Of a DNA stretch of 64,000 nt, positions 43,579-53,407 are shown piece after piece. The position numbers and the translations under genes were made by a program. Origin of the DNA: Caballeronia sp. Lep1P3. Its GTDB lineage: Bacteria; Pseudomonadota; Gammaproteobacteria; Burkholderiales; Burkholderiaceae. Below the pieces are notes generated by a model. It was given only the letters and a program-made list of their open reading frames with translations. It had not been told where the DNA came from and ran no database searches. The first letter of the stretch is position 1. Each line of letters opens with the position of its first letter. Location of the stretch: contig NZ_CP084265.1 of NCBI RefSeq assembly GCF_022879595.1, positions 1,674,001 through 1,738,000 of the forward strand, written 5' to 3'.

Positions 43579-43640
43579 AAAGCCCCGCACGAGGCGCCGG
43601 TCATTCTGTGGTCGATGCCTCGGCGCAGCGCGCGATCAAC

Positions 43641-44144
43641 TCATTGCAAGGCCTCGCTTGTCAGCCACAACGTTTCTCTCAGGTCCTGCTCGTTCAGATT
43701 CGTCCCTTCTCCGCCGCGATCGACGACGATGAAATCGCTGACCTCGCCAAGCGCGATCAGCGGATGATGCCAGACGCCCTTCGCGTAGTTCACGCCCTGC
43801 CAGCCGCGCGTGACGAACGCGCGAATCTCCGATTCGTCCAGCTTGCCCGCCGGCGCGACGACGACGAGATACGGCCGGTCGTTGAGCGGCACGAACGCCT
43901 GCGAGCCGAGCGGATGCCGCTCCATCATCTTCACTTCGAACGGCAGCACGCGCGGCTGTCCGCGAAAGAGATTGACGAGCGCACGGCCGCCCTCGTCGGT
44001 CACGTCGACCTTGCAGAGATCGTGAAAGCGGATCGTCGTGCCGAGGTTGATCGGGATCTGCTTCGCGCCGTCGAGTTCGATCACATCGCCGAAAGGCTCG
44101 AACGCCGCGCGCGTCAACGGTTCGATCGCGAGCGTCTTCATCAT
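43641..44144 (-). CDS. allA: Ureidoglycolate lyase
   Basis: 167 residues; splits ureidoglycolate into glyoxylate and urea. [58 protein letters not shown] and [16 protein letters not shown] are standard AllA motifs, including the WHHP metal/substrate segment. Its ATG overlaps the alc stop (ATGA), showing coupled translation. Last gene before the toxin islet. Confidence 0.95.
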   Translation of the reverse strand: MMKTLAIEPLTRAAFEPFGDVIELDGAKQIPINLGTTIRFHDLCKVDVTDEGGRALVNLFRGQPRVLPFEVKMMERHPLGSQAFVPLNDRPYLVVVAPAGKLDESEIRAFVTRGWQGVNYAKGVWHHPLIALGEVSDFIVVDRGGEGTNLNEQDLRETLWLTSEALQ

Positions 44145-45151
44145 GCAAGCGTTCCGAAAAGACGCAGGCGCGACACGCCGCCGTCCGGGTAAATGTTGAA
44201 ACGCACGTGCGTCACCGGCCCGAGCGCCGCCAGTTCGGACTCGAAGAAGTGCTGCTTGTCCATCTGCAGTTTCTGCTCGCTGAGCAGCACCGGCCAGAAC
44301 ATGGCTTGCGTCACGAGCGAGCTGTCCGTGCCGCCTTTGACATAGGCCGCCTGCAGCGAGCAGCGGTCCGGGAAGTTGCCCTTGAAGTGCGCGGTATCCA
44401 CTTCGACTTTCTTGATGATGCCCGGCTGCGCCAGCGCGACGATGCACCAGTCGTTGCCCGGTTCGCGGCGACGGCGCGTTTCCCAGCCATCGCCCATGTT
44501 CACGCCGCGGCCCGGCATCAGCAGTGTCGACGCGAGGCCGAAGTGCTGATTGTTCGTGCCGACCATGTACGCGCCGTTTTCCATCGCGGCGAGGTCGAAC
44601 AGTTCGTTGCGATCCGCGTTGCGCCAGTCGAGCTGCGGCTGGCCGTACACCCGCAGCCGCGCGATCCCGCCATCCGGATAAATGTTCACGCGCAAATGCG
44701 TAAACGGCTCGTCGGAGGCGACTTCGAGGTAGTGGTGGCTATTGCCCTGCAGCGTCGTCGAAGGGACGATCTCCGTCCATTGCGTCGACTGGTTCGGCGC
44801 GCCGTCCGTCACATGCGCGCCTTCGATCGACGCCGCCGGCGGGAAATTGCCCGTGAAGTGGCTCGTATCCAGATCGATGCCCTGAATCACGCCCGGCCGC
44901 GCCAGCTTGACGATGCACCAGTCGTAGCCCGTCGTGCGCTTGCGCCGCGTTTCCCAGCCGTCCATCCACTTGCCATGCTCGTCGTATTTGCCGGGGATGA
45001 ACACGGCCGGCTCGGGGTTCAGCATGCGTTCCTTCGGCGCGAAGAAATCGTCGCTCGCCTCGAGCGCCTGCGCGCCCAGACGCGGGTCCGCGAGATTCAC
45101 ATAGCGGCGCGTGAAATCCGGCGCGTTGGGGTCGAGTGTCGGAATTGCCAT
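44141..45151 (-). CDS. alc: Allantoicase
   Basis: 336 residues; hydrolyses allantoate to ureidoglycolate and urea. Two homologous beta domains, each with a [17 protein letters not shown] motif (residues ~63 and ~225), [13 protein letters not shown] and [13 protein letters not shown], and HFTGNFP/HFKGNFP. AAGGACGAAGACA precedes ATG 45151. Between uraD and allA in the catabolic run. Confidence 0.95.
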   Translation of the reverse strand: MAIPTLDPNAPDFTRRYVNLADPRLGAQALEASDDFFAPKERMLNPEPAVFIPGKYDEHGKWMDGWETRRKRTTGYDWCIVKLARPGVIQGIDLDTSHFTGNFPPAASIEGAHVTDGAPNQSTQWTEIVPSTTLQGNSHHYLEVASDEPFTHLRVNIYPDGGIARLRVYGQPQLDWRNADRNELFDLAAMENGAYMVGTNNQHFGLASTLLMPGRGVNMGDGWETRRRREPGNDWCIVALAQPGIIKKVEVDTAHFKGNFPDRCSLQAAYVKGGTDSSLVTQAMFWPVLLSEQKLQMDKQHFFESELAALGPVTHVRFNIYPDGGVSRLRLFGTLA

Positions 45152-45185
45152 TGTCTTCGTCCTTGTCTTTACGATGGAATGCGGC

Positions 45186-45707
45186 TCACTGCGCAATCAG
45201 GTCGTCGAGCCTGAAGCGCGCGATCCGGTAAATCTGTTCGAGACTCGTGCGAAGCTCTTCGGCGCGGCTGTGATTCACGCGCGCTTCGAAGTTCGCGATG
45301 ATGCCGTGACGGTCGTACCCGCGCACCGCCAGAATGAACGGGAAGCCGAACTTCTCGCGATACGCGCGGTTGAGCGACTGCAGCTTGTCGAACTCTTCCT
45401 GCGTGCAGAGGTTGAGGCCCGCGCCGCTTTGTTCGCGTGTCGATTCGGCCGTCAGTTCGCCGCGCACCGCCGCCTTGCCCGCAAGTTCCGGGTGCGCGTT
45501 GATGAGCGCGAGCTGCTTGTCTTCGCCCGCCGTTTCGACTGTTTGCGACATGGTCGCGTGCAATTCGTCGATGCTCGAAAACGGGCGCCTGGCCGCCGCG
45601 ATCTCCGCGACCCACGGCGAGTGCTCGAAGATGCCGCCGAGCACGGTCACGAACGCATCGGCGGGCATGGTGTTGAGTTGGTCGAGTGTGGTTTGCATCG
45701 CCTTCAT
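45186..45707 (-). CDS. uraD: OHCU decarboxylase
   Basis: 173 residues; decarboxylates 2-oxo-4-hydroxy-4-carboxy-5-ureidoimidazoline to S-allantoin. [17 protein letters not shown] contains the catalytic His (FEHSPW), and [12 protein letters not shown] and [17 protein letters not shown] are conserved. Its ATG overlaps the puuE stop (ATGA). The ORF continues upstream only as a shadow of puuE. Confidence 0.95.
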   Translation of the reverse strand: MKAMQTTLDQLNTMPADAFVTVLGGIFEHSPWVAEIAAARRPFSSIDELHATMSQTVETAGEDKQLALINAHPELAGKAAVRGELTAESTREQSGAGLNLCTQEEFDKLQSLNRAYREKFGFPFILAVRGYDRHGIIANFEARVNHSRAEELRTSLEQIYRIARFRLDDLIAQ

Positions 45708-46663
45708 GCCGTCGTCCCGTTGTCGGCGCGCTGCGCCTGTTCGTAAGGATGATGCTCGCGCCAGTGCCGCGCGATATCGACGCGCCGCGTCACCCACACG
45801 CGGTCGTGCTTTTCGATGTGATCGAGGAACTTCTGCAGTCCGCGCAAGCGCCCCGGCCTGCCGAGCAGCCGGCAATGCATGCCGATGGAAAGCATCTTCG
45901 GCGTCTCTTCGCCCTCTTCGTAGAGGACGTCGAACGCGTCGCGCAGATACGTGAAGAAGTGCTCGCCCGTGTTGAAGCCCTGCGGCGTGGCGAAGCGCAT
46001 GTCGTTGGTGTCGAGCGTGTACGGCACGATCAGTTGCGGCGTGGTCTTGCCGCCCGCCGTTTCGACGTCCATCCAGAACGGCAGGTCGTCGCCGTAATAG
46101 TCGGAGTCGTACAAAAAGCCGCCGTATTCCGCCACCAGCCGATGCGTGTTCGGGCTGTCGCGGCCCGTGTACCAGCCGAGCGGACGCACGCCCGTCACGC
46201 GCTCGATCGCTTCCATGCCGAGGCGCATGTGTTCGGCTTCGCGCTCCGGCGACATGTCCTGATAGTGAATCCAGCGATACCCGTGACACGCGATCTCATG
46301 TCCCAGTTCGACAAAGGCGCGCGCCACGTCGGGATGCCGCTCGATGGCCATGCCGACGCCGAAGACGGTGAGCGGCAGACCGCGCTTCTCGAACTCGCGC
46401 AGGATGCGCCAGACGCCCGCGCGCGAGCCGTATTCGTAGATCGATTCCATGCTCATGTGACGCGCCGGATACGACGCCGCGCCCACGATCTCCGACAGGA
46501 ACTGCTCGGAACCGGCATCGCCGTGCAGCACGCAGTTTTCGCCGCCTTCTTCGTAATTCAGCACGAATTGCACGGCGACGCGCGCGCCCCCCGGCCAGTT
46601 CGCGTGCACGGGATGGCGACCGTAGCCGATCAGGTCGCGTGGATAGTTCGGATCGAGTGACAT
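45704..46663 (-). CDS. puuE: Allantoinase PuuE (polysaccharide-deacetylase-like)
   Basis: 319 residues from MSLDPNYPRDLIGYG; hydrolyses allantoin to allantoate. This is the metal-independent, deacetylase-fold allantoinase, recognised by LNYEEGGENCVLHGD, HEIACHGYRWIHYQDM and WYTGRDSPNTHRLV. First of three coupled genes puuE-uraD and then alc. No strong ribosome site was found at this ATG, so the start is fair rather than certain. Confidence 0.93.
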   Translation of the reverse strand: MSLDPNYPRDLIGYGRHPVHANWPGGARVAVQFVLNYEEGGENCVLHGDAGSEQFLSEIVGAASYPARHMSMESIYEYGSRAGVWRILREFEKRGLPLTVFGVGMAIERHPDVARAFVELGHEIACHGYRWIHYQDMSPEREAEHMRLGMEAIERVTGVRPLGWYTGRDSPNTHRLVAEYGGFLYDSDYYGDDLPFWMDVETAGGKTTPQLIVPYTLDTNDMRFATPQGFNTGEHFFTYLRDAFDVLYEEGEETPKMLSIGMHCRLLGRPGRLRGLQKFLDHIEKHDRVWVTRRVDIARHWREHHPYEQAQRADNGTTA

Positions 46664-46786
46664 GGCGATAGGCGTTGAATGACGGATGGTCGACGATTCA
46701 GTGTAGCGAAAACACCCTGGCGCGCCCATACAGCGGCGCAGATATTGCGGGTCACGTCGCCGGTATGTGTTCGGGATTTCCCGCCA

Positions 46787-47521
46787 TCAGCGCGGACTGA
46801 AATCCGAGAGCACGCCGTCGTAACGTTTCGCGAGCGGCCGCGCGAAGTCACCGCGTTTCGCCGTGTTCAACTTGAGCGCGACGAGCGCCTCCGTCCACTT
46901 GACCGCGGCTGTCACGCCTTCGACCACCGGCGCGCCAATCGCGTCCTCGACTTCGCGGCAGAACTCGGCCATGCCCGCGCAGCCGAGCACGATGGCATCC
47001 GACCCGTCTTCGGCCAGCGCGCGCCGGCATTCGTCGATGATCGTCTGCCGCGCGGCCGACCCCGGCTCGTCGAGTTCCAGCACGGCAACGTCCGTCGCAC
47101 GCACGTTCTTGCAAAAACGCGCCATGCCGTAGCGCTCCGCCAAATGCCACGCCATGCCGCACGTGCGCCGCAGCGTCGTCACGACGGAAAACCCCGGCGC
47201 GATCACGCTCGCCGCATGCATCGCCGCTTCCGCGATGCCGATGACCGGCCCGCGCGCCAGCTCGCGCGCCGCGTAGAGCGCCGGATCGCCGAAACACGCG
47301 ATCACGTAGCCGTCGAAGCCTTGCCGCTCGCCCGCTTCCACTTCGGCGAGCAGCCCGAGCGAGGCAACGGCTTCGTCGTAATAGCCTTCGATGGAAGGCG
47401 GGCCCATCGTCGGACTGACCGCGACGATTTCCGTCCCCGGCGCGGCGACTTCCCGCGCGCAGCGGGCCATCGATTCGGTCATGCGTTGCGTCGTGTTCGG
47501 ATTGATGAGTTTGATGCGCAT
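46787..47521 (-). CDS. Allantoin/hydantoin racemase (Asp/Glu racemase superfamily)
   Basis: 244 residues after a good AAGGAGAAGGCA. MRIKLINPNTTQRMTESMARC and the two active-site cysteines, ACFGDPAL near 76 and LGCAGMAEF near 181, mark the HyuE/HpxA group. Converts R-allantoin to the S form used by allantoinase, or racemises hydantoins. Sits between puuE and the NCS1 permease. Confidence 0.9.
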   Translation of the reverse strand: MRIKLINPNTTQRMTESMARCAREVAAPGTEIVAVSPTMGPPSIEGYYDEAVASLGLLAEVEAGERQGFDGYVIACFGDPALYAARELARGPVIGIAEAAMHAASVIAPGFSVVTTLRRTCGMAWHLAERYGMARFCKNVRATDVAVLELDEPGSAARQTIIDECRRALAEDGSDAIVLGCAGMAEFCREVEDAIGAPVVEGVTAAVKWTEALVALKLNTAKRGDFARPLAKRYDGVLSDFSPR

Positions 47522-47610
47522 TGCCTTCTCCTTCTGCTTTGAGCGCCGCTGCATGGCGTGCTGGCGGCAGCTCGTCTGTCGTGCTCTCATGTTCCCTGAC
47601 TTTGCGCGCT

Positions 47611-49119
47611 TCACGCCGCGCGCTTGCGATCCGCCAGCATCGCGTAGAACAACGCACCCAGCCCCGCGCCGATGAACCACGAGAAGTTGGCGGCGCCAGC
47701 GAGCGACGGCAGCATCACGCAGAGAATCGCGATTACGGCGGCGGGCAGGAGCGCCATCACCGCGCGGCGATTCACGCCCTTCGTGTACCAGTACTTCCCG
47801 GTTTCGGAGATCGTGTAGAGATCGTCGACGGCGAGCTTGCCGCGCTTCACCAGATAGAAATCGAGAATCAGCACGCCATACAACGGCCCGATGAAGCTGC
47901 CGAGAATGTCGAGCGTGTAATGGATCACCGCCGGATTGTTGAAGAGATTCCACGGCGTGATGAAGATGGATGCGGTCGCGGCCATCATCCCGCCCATGCG
48001 CCAGCTGATGAGGCGCGGCGCGACGTTCGAGAAGTCGAAGGCCGGCGAGACGAAGTTCGCCACGATATTGATGCCGATGGTCGCGATGGTGAACGTGAGC
48101 GCGCCGAGAATGACCGCCGTCGGATGATCGATGCGGCCGACCGTTTCGACCGGATCGGTAATCAGTTGTCCGAACACCGGCAGCGTCGCGGCTGTCGTGA
48201 TGACCGTCACGAGCGAGAACGCGAGGAAGTTCACCGGCAGGCCCCAGAAATTGCCGCGCTTCACGCTGCGAAAGCTCTTGCCGTAGCGCGAGAAGTCGCC
48301 GAAGTTGAGCATCGGACCCGAGAAGTACGAAACGACGAGCGAAATCGCGGTAATCATCACCGGCACCACTTCCATGCCGTGATACTTCACGCCGCCGAGA
48401 TTCAGGCCGATGTTCTTGATGCCCGCGCGCCAGACCATATAGCCGGCAAGCAGGAACATGACGACATAAACGGCGGGACCGGCGAAGTCGATGAACTTCT
48501 TGATCATCTCCATGCCGCGCCAAAACACGATGGCCTGCAGCACCCACAGCAGCATGAAGCCCGCCCAGCCGAGCGCCGACAGGCCGACGAAGCCGTAGCG
48601 ATGCACGTCCGCATACGGCATCAGCGAGGGCACGAACTTGAGCACGACGATCACGAGCGCGCTCGACGCCAGATACGTCTGAATGCCATACCACGCCACC
48701 GCGATCAGGCCGCGAATCACGGCCGGAATGTTCGCGCCGAGCACGCCGAACGTCGCGCGGCATGCAACCGGATACGGCACGCCCGCGACCTGGCTCGGCT
48801 TCGCGATGAGGTTGCACAGCACATTCACGAGACCGATGCCGATGAGCAGCGACACGAGCACTTGCCAACTGGTCAGGCCCAGCGCGAAAAGACTGCCCGC
48901 GAACACATAACCGCCGACGCTGTGCACGTCCGACATCCAGAACGCAAAGATGTTGTACGCGCCCCAGGTCTGATTTTTCAGCGGCGCGAGGTCTTCGTTG
49001 TACAGACGATCGCTGTAACCGGCGGGCATGCCAGCGTCATGTTCGGGGGATTGTCCTTCGTACTGCGATTCATACGGCGGCAGTGCCGAGCTGCCGGGCG
49101 TTGCACTGAACTGGGCCAT
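47611..49119 (-). CDS. NCS1-family nucleobase/allantoin permease
   Basis: 502 residues, about 12 membrane helices. YNEDLAPLKNQTWGAYNIFAFWMSDVHSVGGYVFA is the NCS1 signature with the WG segment that binds substrate, and GDFSRYGKSF and NFVSPAFDFSNVAP are further landmarks. A proton- or sodium-coupled importer of allantoin, hydantoin, uracil or similar; context favours allantoin. Ribosome site GAAGGAGATGTC. Confidence 0.93.
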   Translation of the reverse strand: MAQFSATPGSSALPPYESQYEGQSPEHDAGMPAGYSDRLYNEDLAPLKNQTWGAYNIFAFWMSDVHSVGGYVFAGSLFALGLTSWQVLVSLLIGIGLVNVLCNLIAKPSQVAGVPYPVACRATFGVLGANIPAVIRGLIAVAWYGIQTYLASSALVIVVLKFVPSLMPYADVHRYGFVGLSALGWAGFMLLWVLQAIVFWRGMEMIKKFIDFAGPAVYVVMFLLAGYMVWRAGIKNIGLNLGGVKYHGMEVVPVMITAISLVVSYFSGPMLNFGDFSRYGKSFRSVKRGNFWGLPVNFLAFSLVTVITTAATLPVFGQLITDPVETVGRIDHPTAVILGALTFTIATIGINIVANFVSPAFDFSNVAPRLISWRMGGMMAATASIFITPWNLFNNPAVIHYTLDILGSFIGPLYGVLILDFYLVKRGKLAVDDLYTISETGKYWYTKGVNRRAVMALLPAAVIAILCVMLPSLAGAANFSWFIGAGLGALFYAMLADRKRAA

Positions 49120-49475
49120 GACATCTCCTTCGATGGGCGGCTTGCGTAATGAAAAAGCGGCAATCGCTCGCGGTGACGAGCGTCGATTCGATACCTTCGC
49201 AGCGCCGGCTCTTCGAGAAAGGCCAAGGCTCGCGCAGTACTCTTCGGATTCGCTTCAACGCCTGCGGCATGATTCGGAGAGCGAACGGGCTTCTGCCCAT
49301 TGCTCGCCGCGAGGCGGTTTTCATTGCACGCTCTTTTCGAGCGTTTCGTTCAGTGCCGCGCATGCTGCGAGCTTCGTCGCGCATGCGTCTTGCCACGCGC
49401 CCGGCGCATGAGCGCGGGGCGCGGTCTCCAGTTTCTTGTCTTCGTGCTACGGCTCGCAGATTTGCCAGAAGGCTC
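49120..49475. other. Spacer between NCS1 permease and GntR genes
   Basis: 356 bases. It should carry the promoter of the permease (minus strand). No clear -35/-10, operator palindrome or convincing gene was seen; plus-strand frames here are Arg/Ser-rich shadows. Confidence 0.5.
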
Positions 49476-50219
49476 TTACGATTCGACGGGCCGTGCAAAC
49501 ACTTCTTTTAGATCGACGGCGCCGCGTGCGGGCCGCTCCAGCATCTTCAATTCGACGTCGCGCAGATGTTGCGCCATCAAGTCCGCGGCTTTCGCTGCGT
49601 TGCCGGCGTCGAGCGCGGCGAGAATCGCTTCGTGATCCTCGAACGAGCACGAACTCTTGCCGAGCGATTCGTACAGCGCTGAAATCAGCGTCGAGCGCGC
49701 GACGAGGCCGGACAGGCAATCGCACAACACCGTGTTGCCGGTGAGCGCCGCGAGTTCGGTGTGGAATTCGCCCGAGAGACGAATCCACGAGGAAAAATCG
49801 TGGCTTTCGAAAGCCCGCTTCTCTCTGCCGATCGTTGCGCTGATCGACTTCAGACGCCGCATGCCATGCCCCTTGCAGATGCGCTCCACCACCGCCAATT
49901 CGATGATCCGCCGCATCTCGAAGACTTCGTGGACTTCCTGTAGCGACGGGCTGGCGACAAAGGCGCCGCGATTCGGTTCGAGATCGACGAGCCGTTCGTT
50001 CGACAACTGCGCGAGCGCCTGGCGAACCGGTCCGCGCTTCACGTCGAACACGTCGCACAACTGCGCTTCGGTGAGCTTCGCGCCCGGCGCGAGCCGATGT
50101 TCGAGGATCGCGGCGCGGATGTTCTCGGCGATCGACTCTGCATTGGCTCCCGATGCCGCGCTCACCGATCCGGCTGAAGCGCTCGATTTACGTTCGGACA
50201 TTGATGTGCTCGCTTGCAT
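49476..50219 (-). CDS. GntR-family (FadR/FCD) transcriptional regulator
   Basis: 247 residues. Winged helix at ~25-90 (ESIAENIRAAILEHRLAPGAKLTEAQLCDVFDVKRGPVRQAL), then an FCD ligand domain with FEMRRIIELAVVERI and a metal-type GEFHTELAALTGN. It likely represses the allantoin genes and itself: an exact inverted repeat overlaps its -35. A second in-frame ATG (50201, MSERKSS) is possible; if ATG 50219 is right, the mRNA is nearly leaderless. Confidence 0.88.
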   Translation of the reverse strand: MQASTSMSERKSSASAGSVSAASGANAESIAENIRAAILEHRLAPGAKLTEAQLCDVFDVKRGPVRQALAQLSNERLVDLEPNRGAFVASPSLQEVHEVFEMRRIIELAVVERICKGHGMRRLKSISATIGREKRAFESHDFSSWIRLSGEFHTELAALTGNTVLCDCLSGLVARSTLISALYESLGKSSCSFEDHEAILAALDAGNAAKAADLMAQHLRDVELKMLERPARGAVDLKEVFARPVES

Positions 50220-50226
50220 GTTGACT

Positions 50227-50254
50227 ATCTTAGAAGCGACATAAAGATTGTCAA
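50227..50254 (-). promoter_or_regulatory. Promoter of the GntR gene
   Basis: TTGACA, 16-base spacer, TAAGAT on the minus strand. Transcription would start around 50220, next to the first ATG. Confidence 0.75.
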
Positions 50255-50258
50255 CAAT
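50247..50258. promoter_or_regulatory. Operator candidate ATTGTCAACAAT
   Basis: Inverted repeat ATTGT-CA-ACAAT that covers the -35 of the GntR promoter. Eleven of its bases recur inverted at 50377-50387. Confidence 0.65.
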
Positions 50259-50376
50259 TTAAATTAAAAGGAAGGCGTCGATGGACGGTTGCGCCGGGCT
50301 GCCGGTCGTCTGAATGCTTTAAACACGGGCGTTACAGCCGATTAGCGCACTCTTTGTTAGCATTGCTCGCACCGTT

Positions 50377-50387
50377 TTGTTGACAAT
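50377..50387. promoter_or_regulatory. Second operator candidate TTGTTGACAAT
   Basis: Inverse copy of ATTGTCAACAA, 130 bases upstream of the first. A pair of this kind is what an autoregulated FadR-type GntR protein would be expected to use. Confidence 0.55.
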
Positions 50388-50463
50388 CAACGCCGCGAAT
50401 TGGTGCGTCGCGATATGCGGGTGGTGCAATCAAAAGACCGTTAGTTGCGAGAAGCGGTCCATA

Positions 50464-50488
50464 GAAAGGCGCTCGTACTGAGCGCCTT
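50464..50488 (-). terminator. Terminator of the DUF1992-tadA-ldcA operon
   Basis: Minus-strand stem AAGGCGCT / AGCGCCTT with a seven-base loop and TTTCTAT. 12 bases past the ldcA stop. Confidence 0.75.
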
Positions 50489-50499
50489 CCCTGTCTGCG

Positions 50500-51420
50500 T
50501 CACGCCAGATGCGGATAGTCCGACATCGCCAGCGTGAATCCGCGCTCGTTGGCGACCAGATGCGCGGTCGCACCAAAAGGCAGCGTCAGCAGATTGTCGA
50601 CGTGCCCGAACTGCAGGCCGGTGACGAACGGCACGCCCGTCGCCGCCCTCACCTGCTCGATCATCGCGTCGAGCGTGTAACCGTTGTCGTAGTCGGACAG
50701 GCGCCCGCCCGAGAATTCGCCCATCACGACGGCCTGCTGCCGTCCGAGCACGCCGGCCTGATGAAGCTGATAAATCATCCGTTCGATGCGAAACGGATGC
50801 TCGTTCACGTCCTCGATGAAAAGGATGCCGCCATCGACGGGCGGCAGATACGGCGTGCCGACGAGCGCGGCCAGCATCGCGAGATTGCCGCCCCACAGCA
50901 TGCCGGTCGCATCGACGGACTGGCGCTGCGGCGTGTGGCTCGTGACCGTGAAGCTCGGCTGCGAGATCGCGTGCCAGAAGTTCTGCATCGTGAACGCGCT
51001 GACGTGCTCCGCGCCGAAATCGCCCGCGAACATCGGGCCGCCGAAGCTCTTCACGGCCGATTGCGCGTAGAGCGCGCATTGAATCGCGGTGAAATCGCTA
51101 TGGCCGACGAGCGCGACCGGCTGATCCGCGAGCCGCCGCAAGCCGTCGTAGTCGAGTCCATGAAGGATGCGCGATGCGCCGTAGCCGCCGCGCACCGCCA
51201 GCACGATGTCCGGCAGCGGCCGCGATTGGTCCGCGAGGCGGTTGAGATCCGCGGCGCGCTCGCTGTCGGTGCCGCCGAAGCGCTGATAGCGCCGCCGGGT
51301 CGCATCGAGATTTTCCAGCCGATGACCTTGCGCCCGCAATCGCCCGATGCCCCGTTCGACGGCCGCTGGATCGTGCGGATAACCGGAAGGCGCGATGAGA
51401 TCGATGGTGCGTGATTTCAC
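50500..51420 (-). CDS. ldcA: LD-carboxypeptidase (murein tetrapeptide carboxypeptidase)
   Basis: 306 residues; removes the terminal D-Ala from tetrapeptides released from peptidoglycan so they can be recycled. The start is a GTG at 51420, five bases after the tadA stop. Catalytic Ser is in LVGHSDFTAIQ (near 113); the Glu and His of the S66-type triad are in FIEDVNEHPFRIERM and GLQFGHVDN. The neighbouring D-Ala-D-Ala operon also salvages wall peptides. Confidence 0.92.
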   Translation of the reverse strand: MKSRTIDLIAPSGYPHDPAAVERGIGRLRAQGHRLENLDATRRRYQRFGGTDSERAADLNRLADQSRPLPDIVLAVRGGYGASRILHGLDYDGLRRLADQPVALVGHSDFTAIQCALYAQSAVKSFGGPMFAGDFGAEHVSAFTMQNFWHAISQPSFTVTSHTPQRQSVDATGMLWGGNLAMLAALVGTPYLPPVDGGILFIEDVNEHPFRIERMIYQLHQAGVLGRQQAVVMGEFSGGRLSDYDNGYTLDAMIEQVRAATGVPFVTGLQFGHVDNLLTLPFGATAHLVANERGFTLAMSDYPHLA

Positions 51421-51425
51421 GATGT

Positions 51426-52436
<1,011 letters not shown>

Positions 52437-52669
52437 TCACCTGAACGGGAGCGGTCTGTCACGATTTGCGTGGGTTAGCCTGAAGTCGGAAGGCAGCCGG
52501 AATACCACGCTCACGCGTTGTTCGGCACGTCTCGACAATCCATCTCGTATTCTATCAGCGGCTACCGCAGTCGTTTCGGCGCGCGCACGGCCGTTCGGAG
52601 TCGTTCGCGAGATAGCGCGGCGATGCCGCTTTTGCGCCACAGCGATTGGCGCAGCGCGCGAAAGTGTGC

Positions 52670-53407
52670 TTATGAGCGCGCGTAGCCTTGCGTCGCCTGC
52701 AGCAGCCGCAGCGTGTACTCGTGTTCCACCTCGCGCGCCCTCACCGCTTCGATGCCCAGTTGCTCGACGACTTCGCCGTTGCGCATGACCGCGACCCGCT
52801 GGCACAGAAAGCCGACGACCGCGAGATTGTGGCTCACGAGGATCATCGTGAGCTTGCGCTCGCGATGCAGACGCCGCAGCAGGTTCAGGATTTCGGCCTG
52901 CACGGAGACATCGAGCGCGGACGTGGGCTCGTCGAGCAGCAGCACGCGCGGCTCGACGATCAGCGCACGCGCAATCGACACGCGCTGCCGCTGCCCGCCC
53001 GACAACTGATGCGGGTAACGAAAGCGAAACGCCGGACCGAGTCCGACTTCCGCGAGCGCATGAAGAATGCGCGCGTCTTCATCGCCGATGCGGCTGATCG
53101 CGAGCGGCTCGCGCAAGGTCTTGTCGACCGTGAAGCGCGGATGCAGCGAGCCATACGGGTCCTGAAACACCATCTGCACATCGCGTCGCGGAAGGCGCGC
53201 CGACGCCGCGCCGCCGATACGCATCGCGCCGCCCGCAAGCGGGACGAGGCCCGCGAGCGCGCGCAGGAGCGTCGATTTCCCGCTGCCGGATTCCCCGACG
53301 AGGCCGAACACTTCGCCCTCTTCGATGCCGAGCGACACATCGCGCACGGCGTCGACGTGGCCGGTCGCCGTGCGAAAGCGGATATGCGCGCGGTCGATCT
53401 CGATCAT
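52670..53407 (-). CDS. ddpF: Dipeptide ABC transporter ATP-binding protein DdpF
   Basis: 245 residues. Walker A GESGSGKSTLLR, signature LSGGQRQRVSIARAL, Walker B VLLLDEPTSALD, H-loop LVSHNLAVV, and QMVFQDPYGSLHPRFTV, typical of the DppF/OppF side. ATG overlaps the ddpD stop (ATGA). Powers uptake of D-Ala-D-Ala with DdpABCD. Confidence 0.88.
   Translation of the reverse strand: MIEIDRAHIRFRTATGHVDAVRDVSLGIEEGEVFGLVGESGSGKSTLLRALAGLVPLAGGAMRIGGAASARLPRRDVQMVFQDPYGSLHPRFTVDKTLREPLAISRIGDEDARILHALAEVGLGPAFRFRYPHQLSGGQRQRVSIARALIVEPRVLLLDEPTSALDVSVQAEILNLLRRLHRERKLTMILVSHNLAVVGFLCQRVAVMRNGEVVEQLGIEAVRAREVEHEYTLRLLQATQGYARS

Noticed and set aside
43590..43625. Hairpin CGAGGC / GCCTCG after the immunity gene as a terminator
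   Set aside because: Only six base pairs with a ~20-base loop and the T-run is not directly attached.
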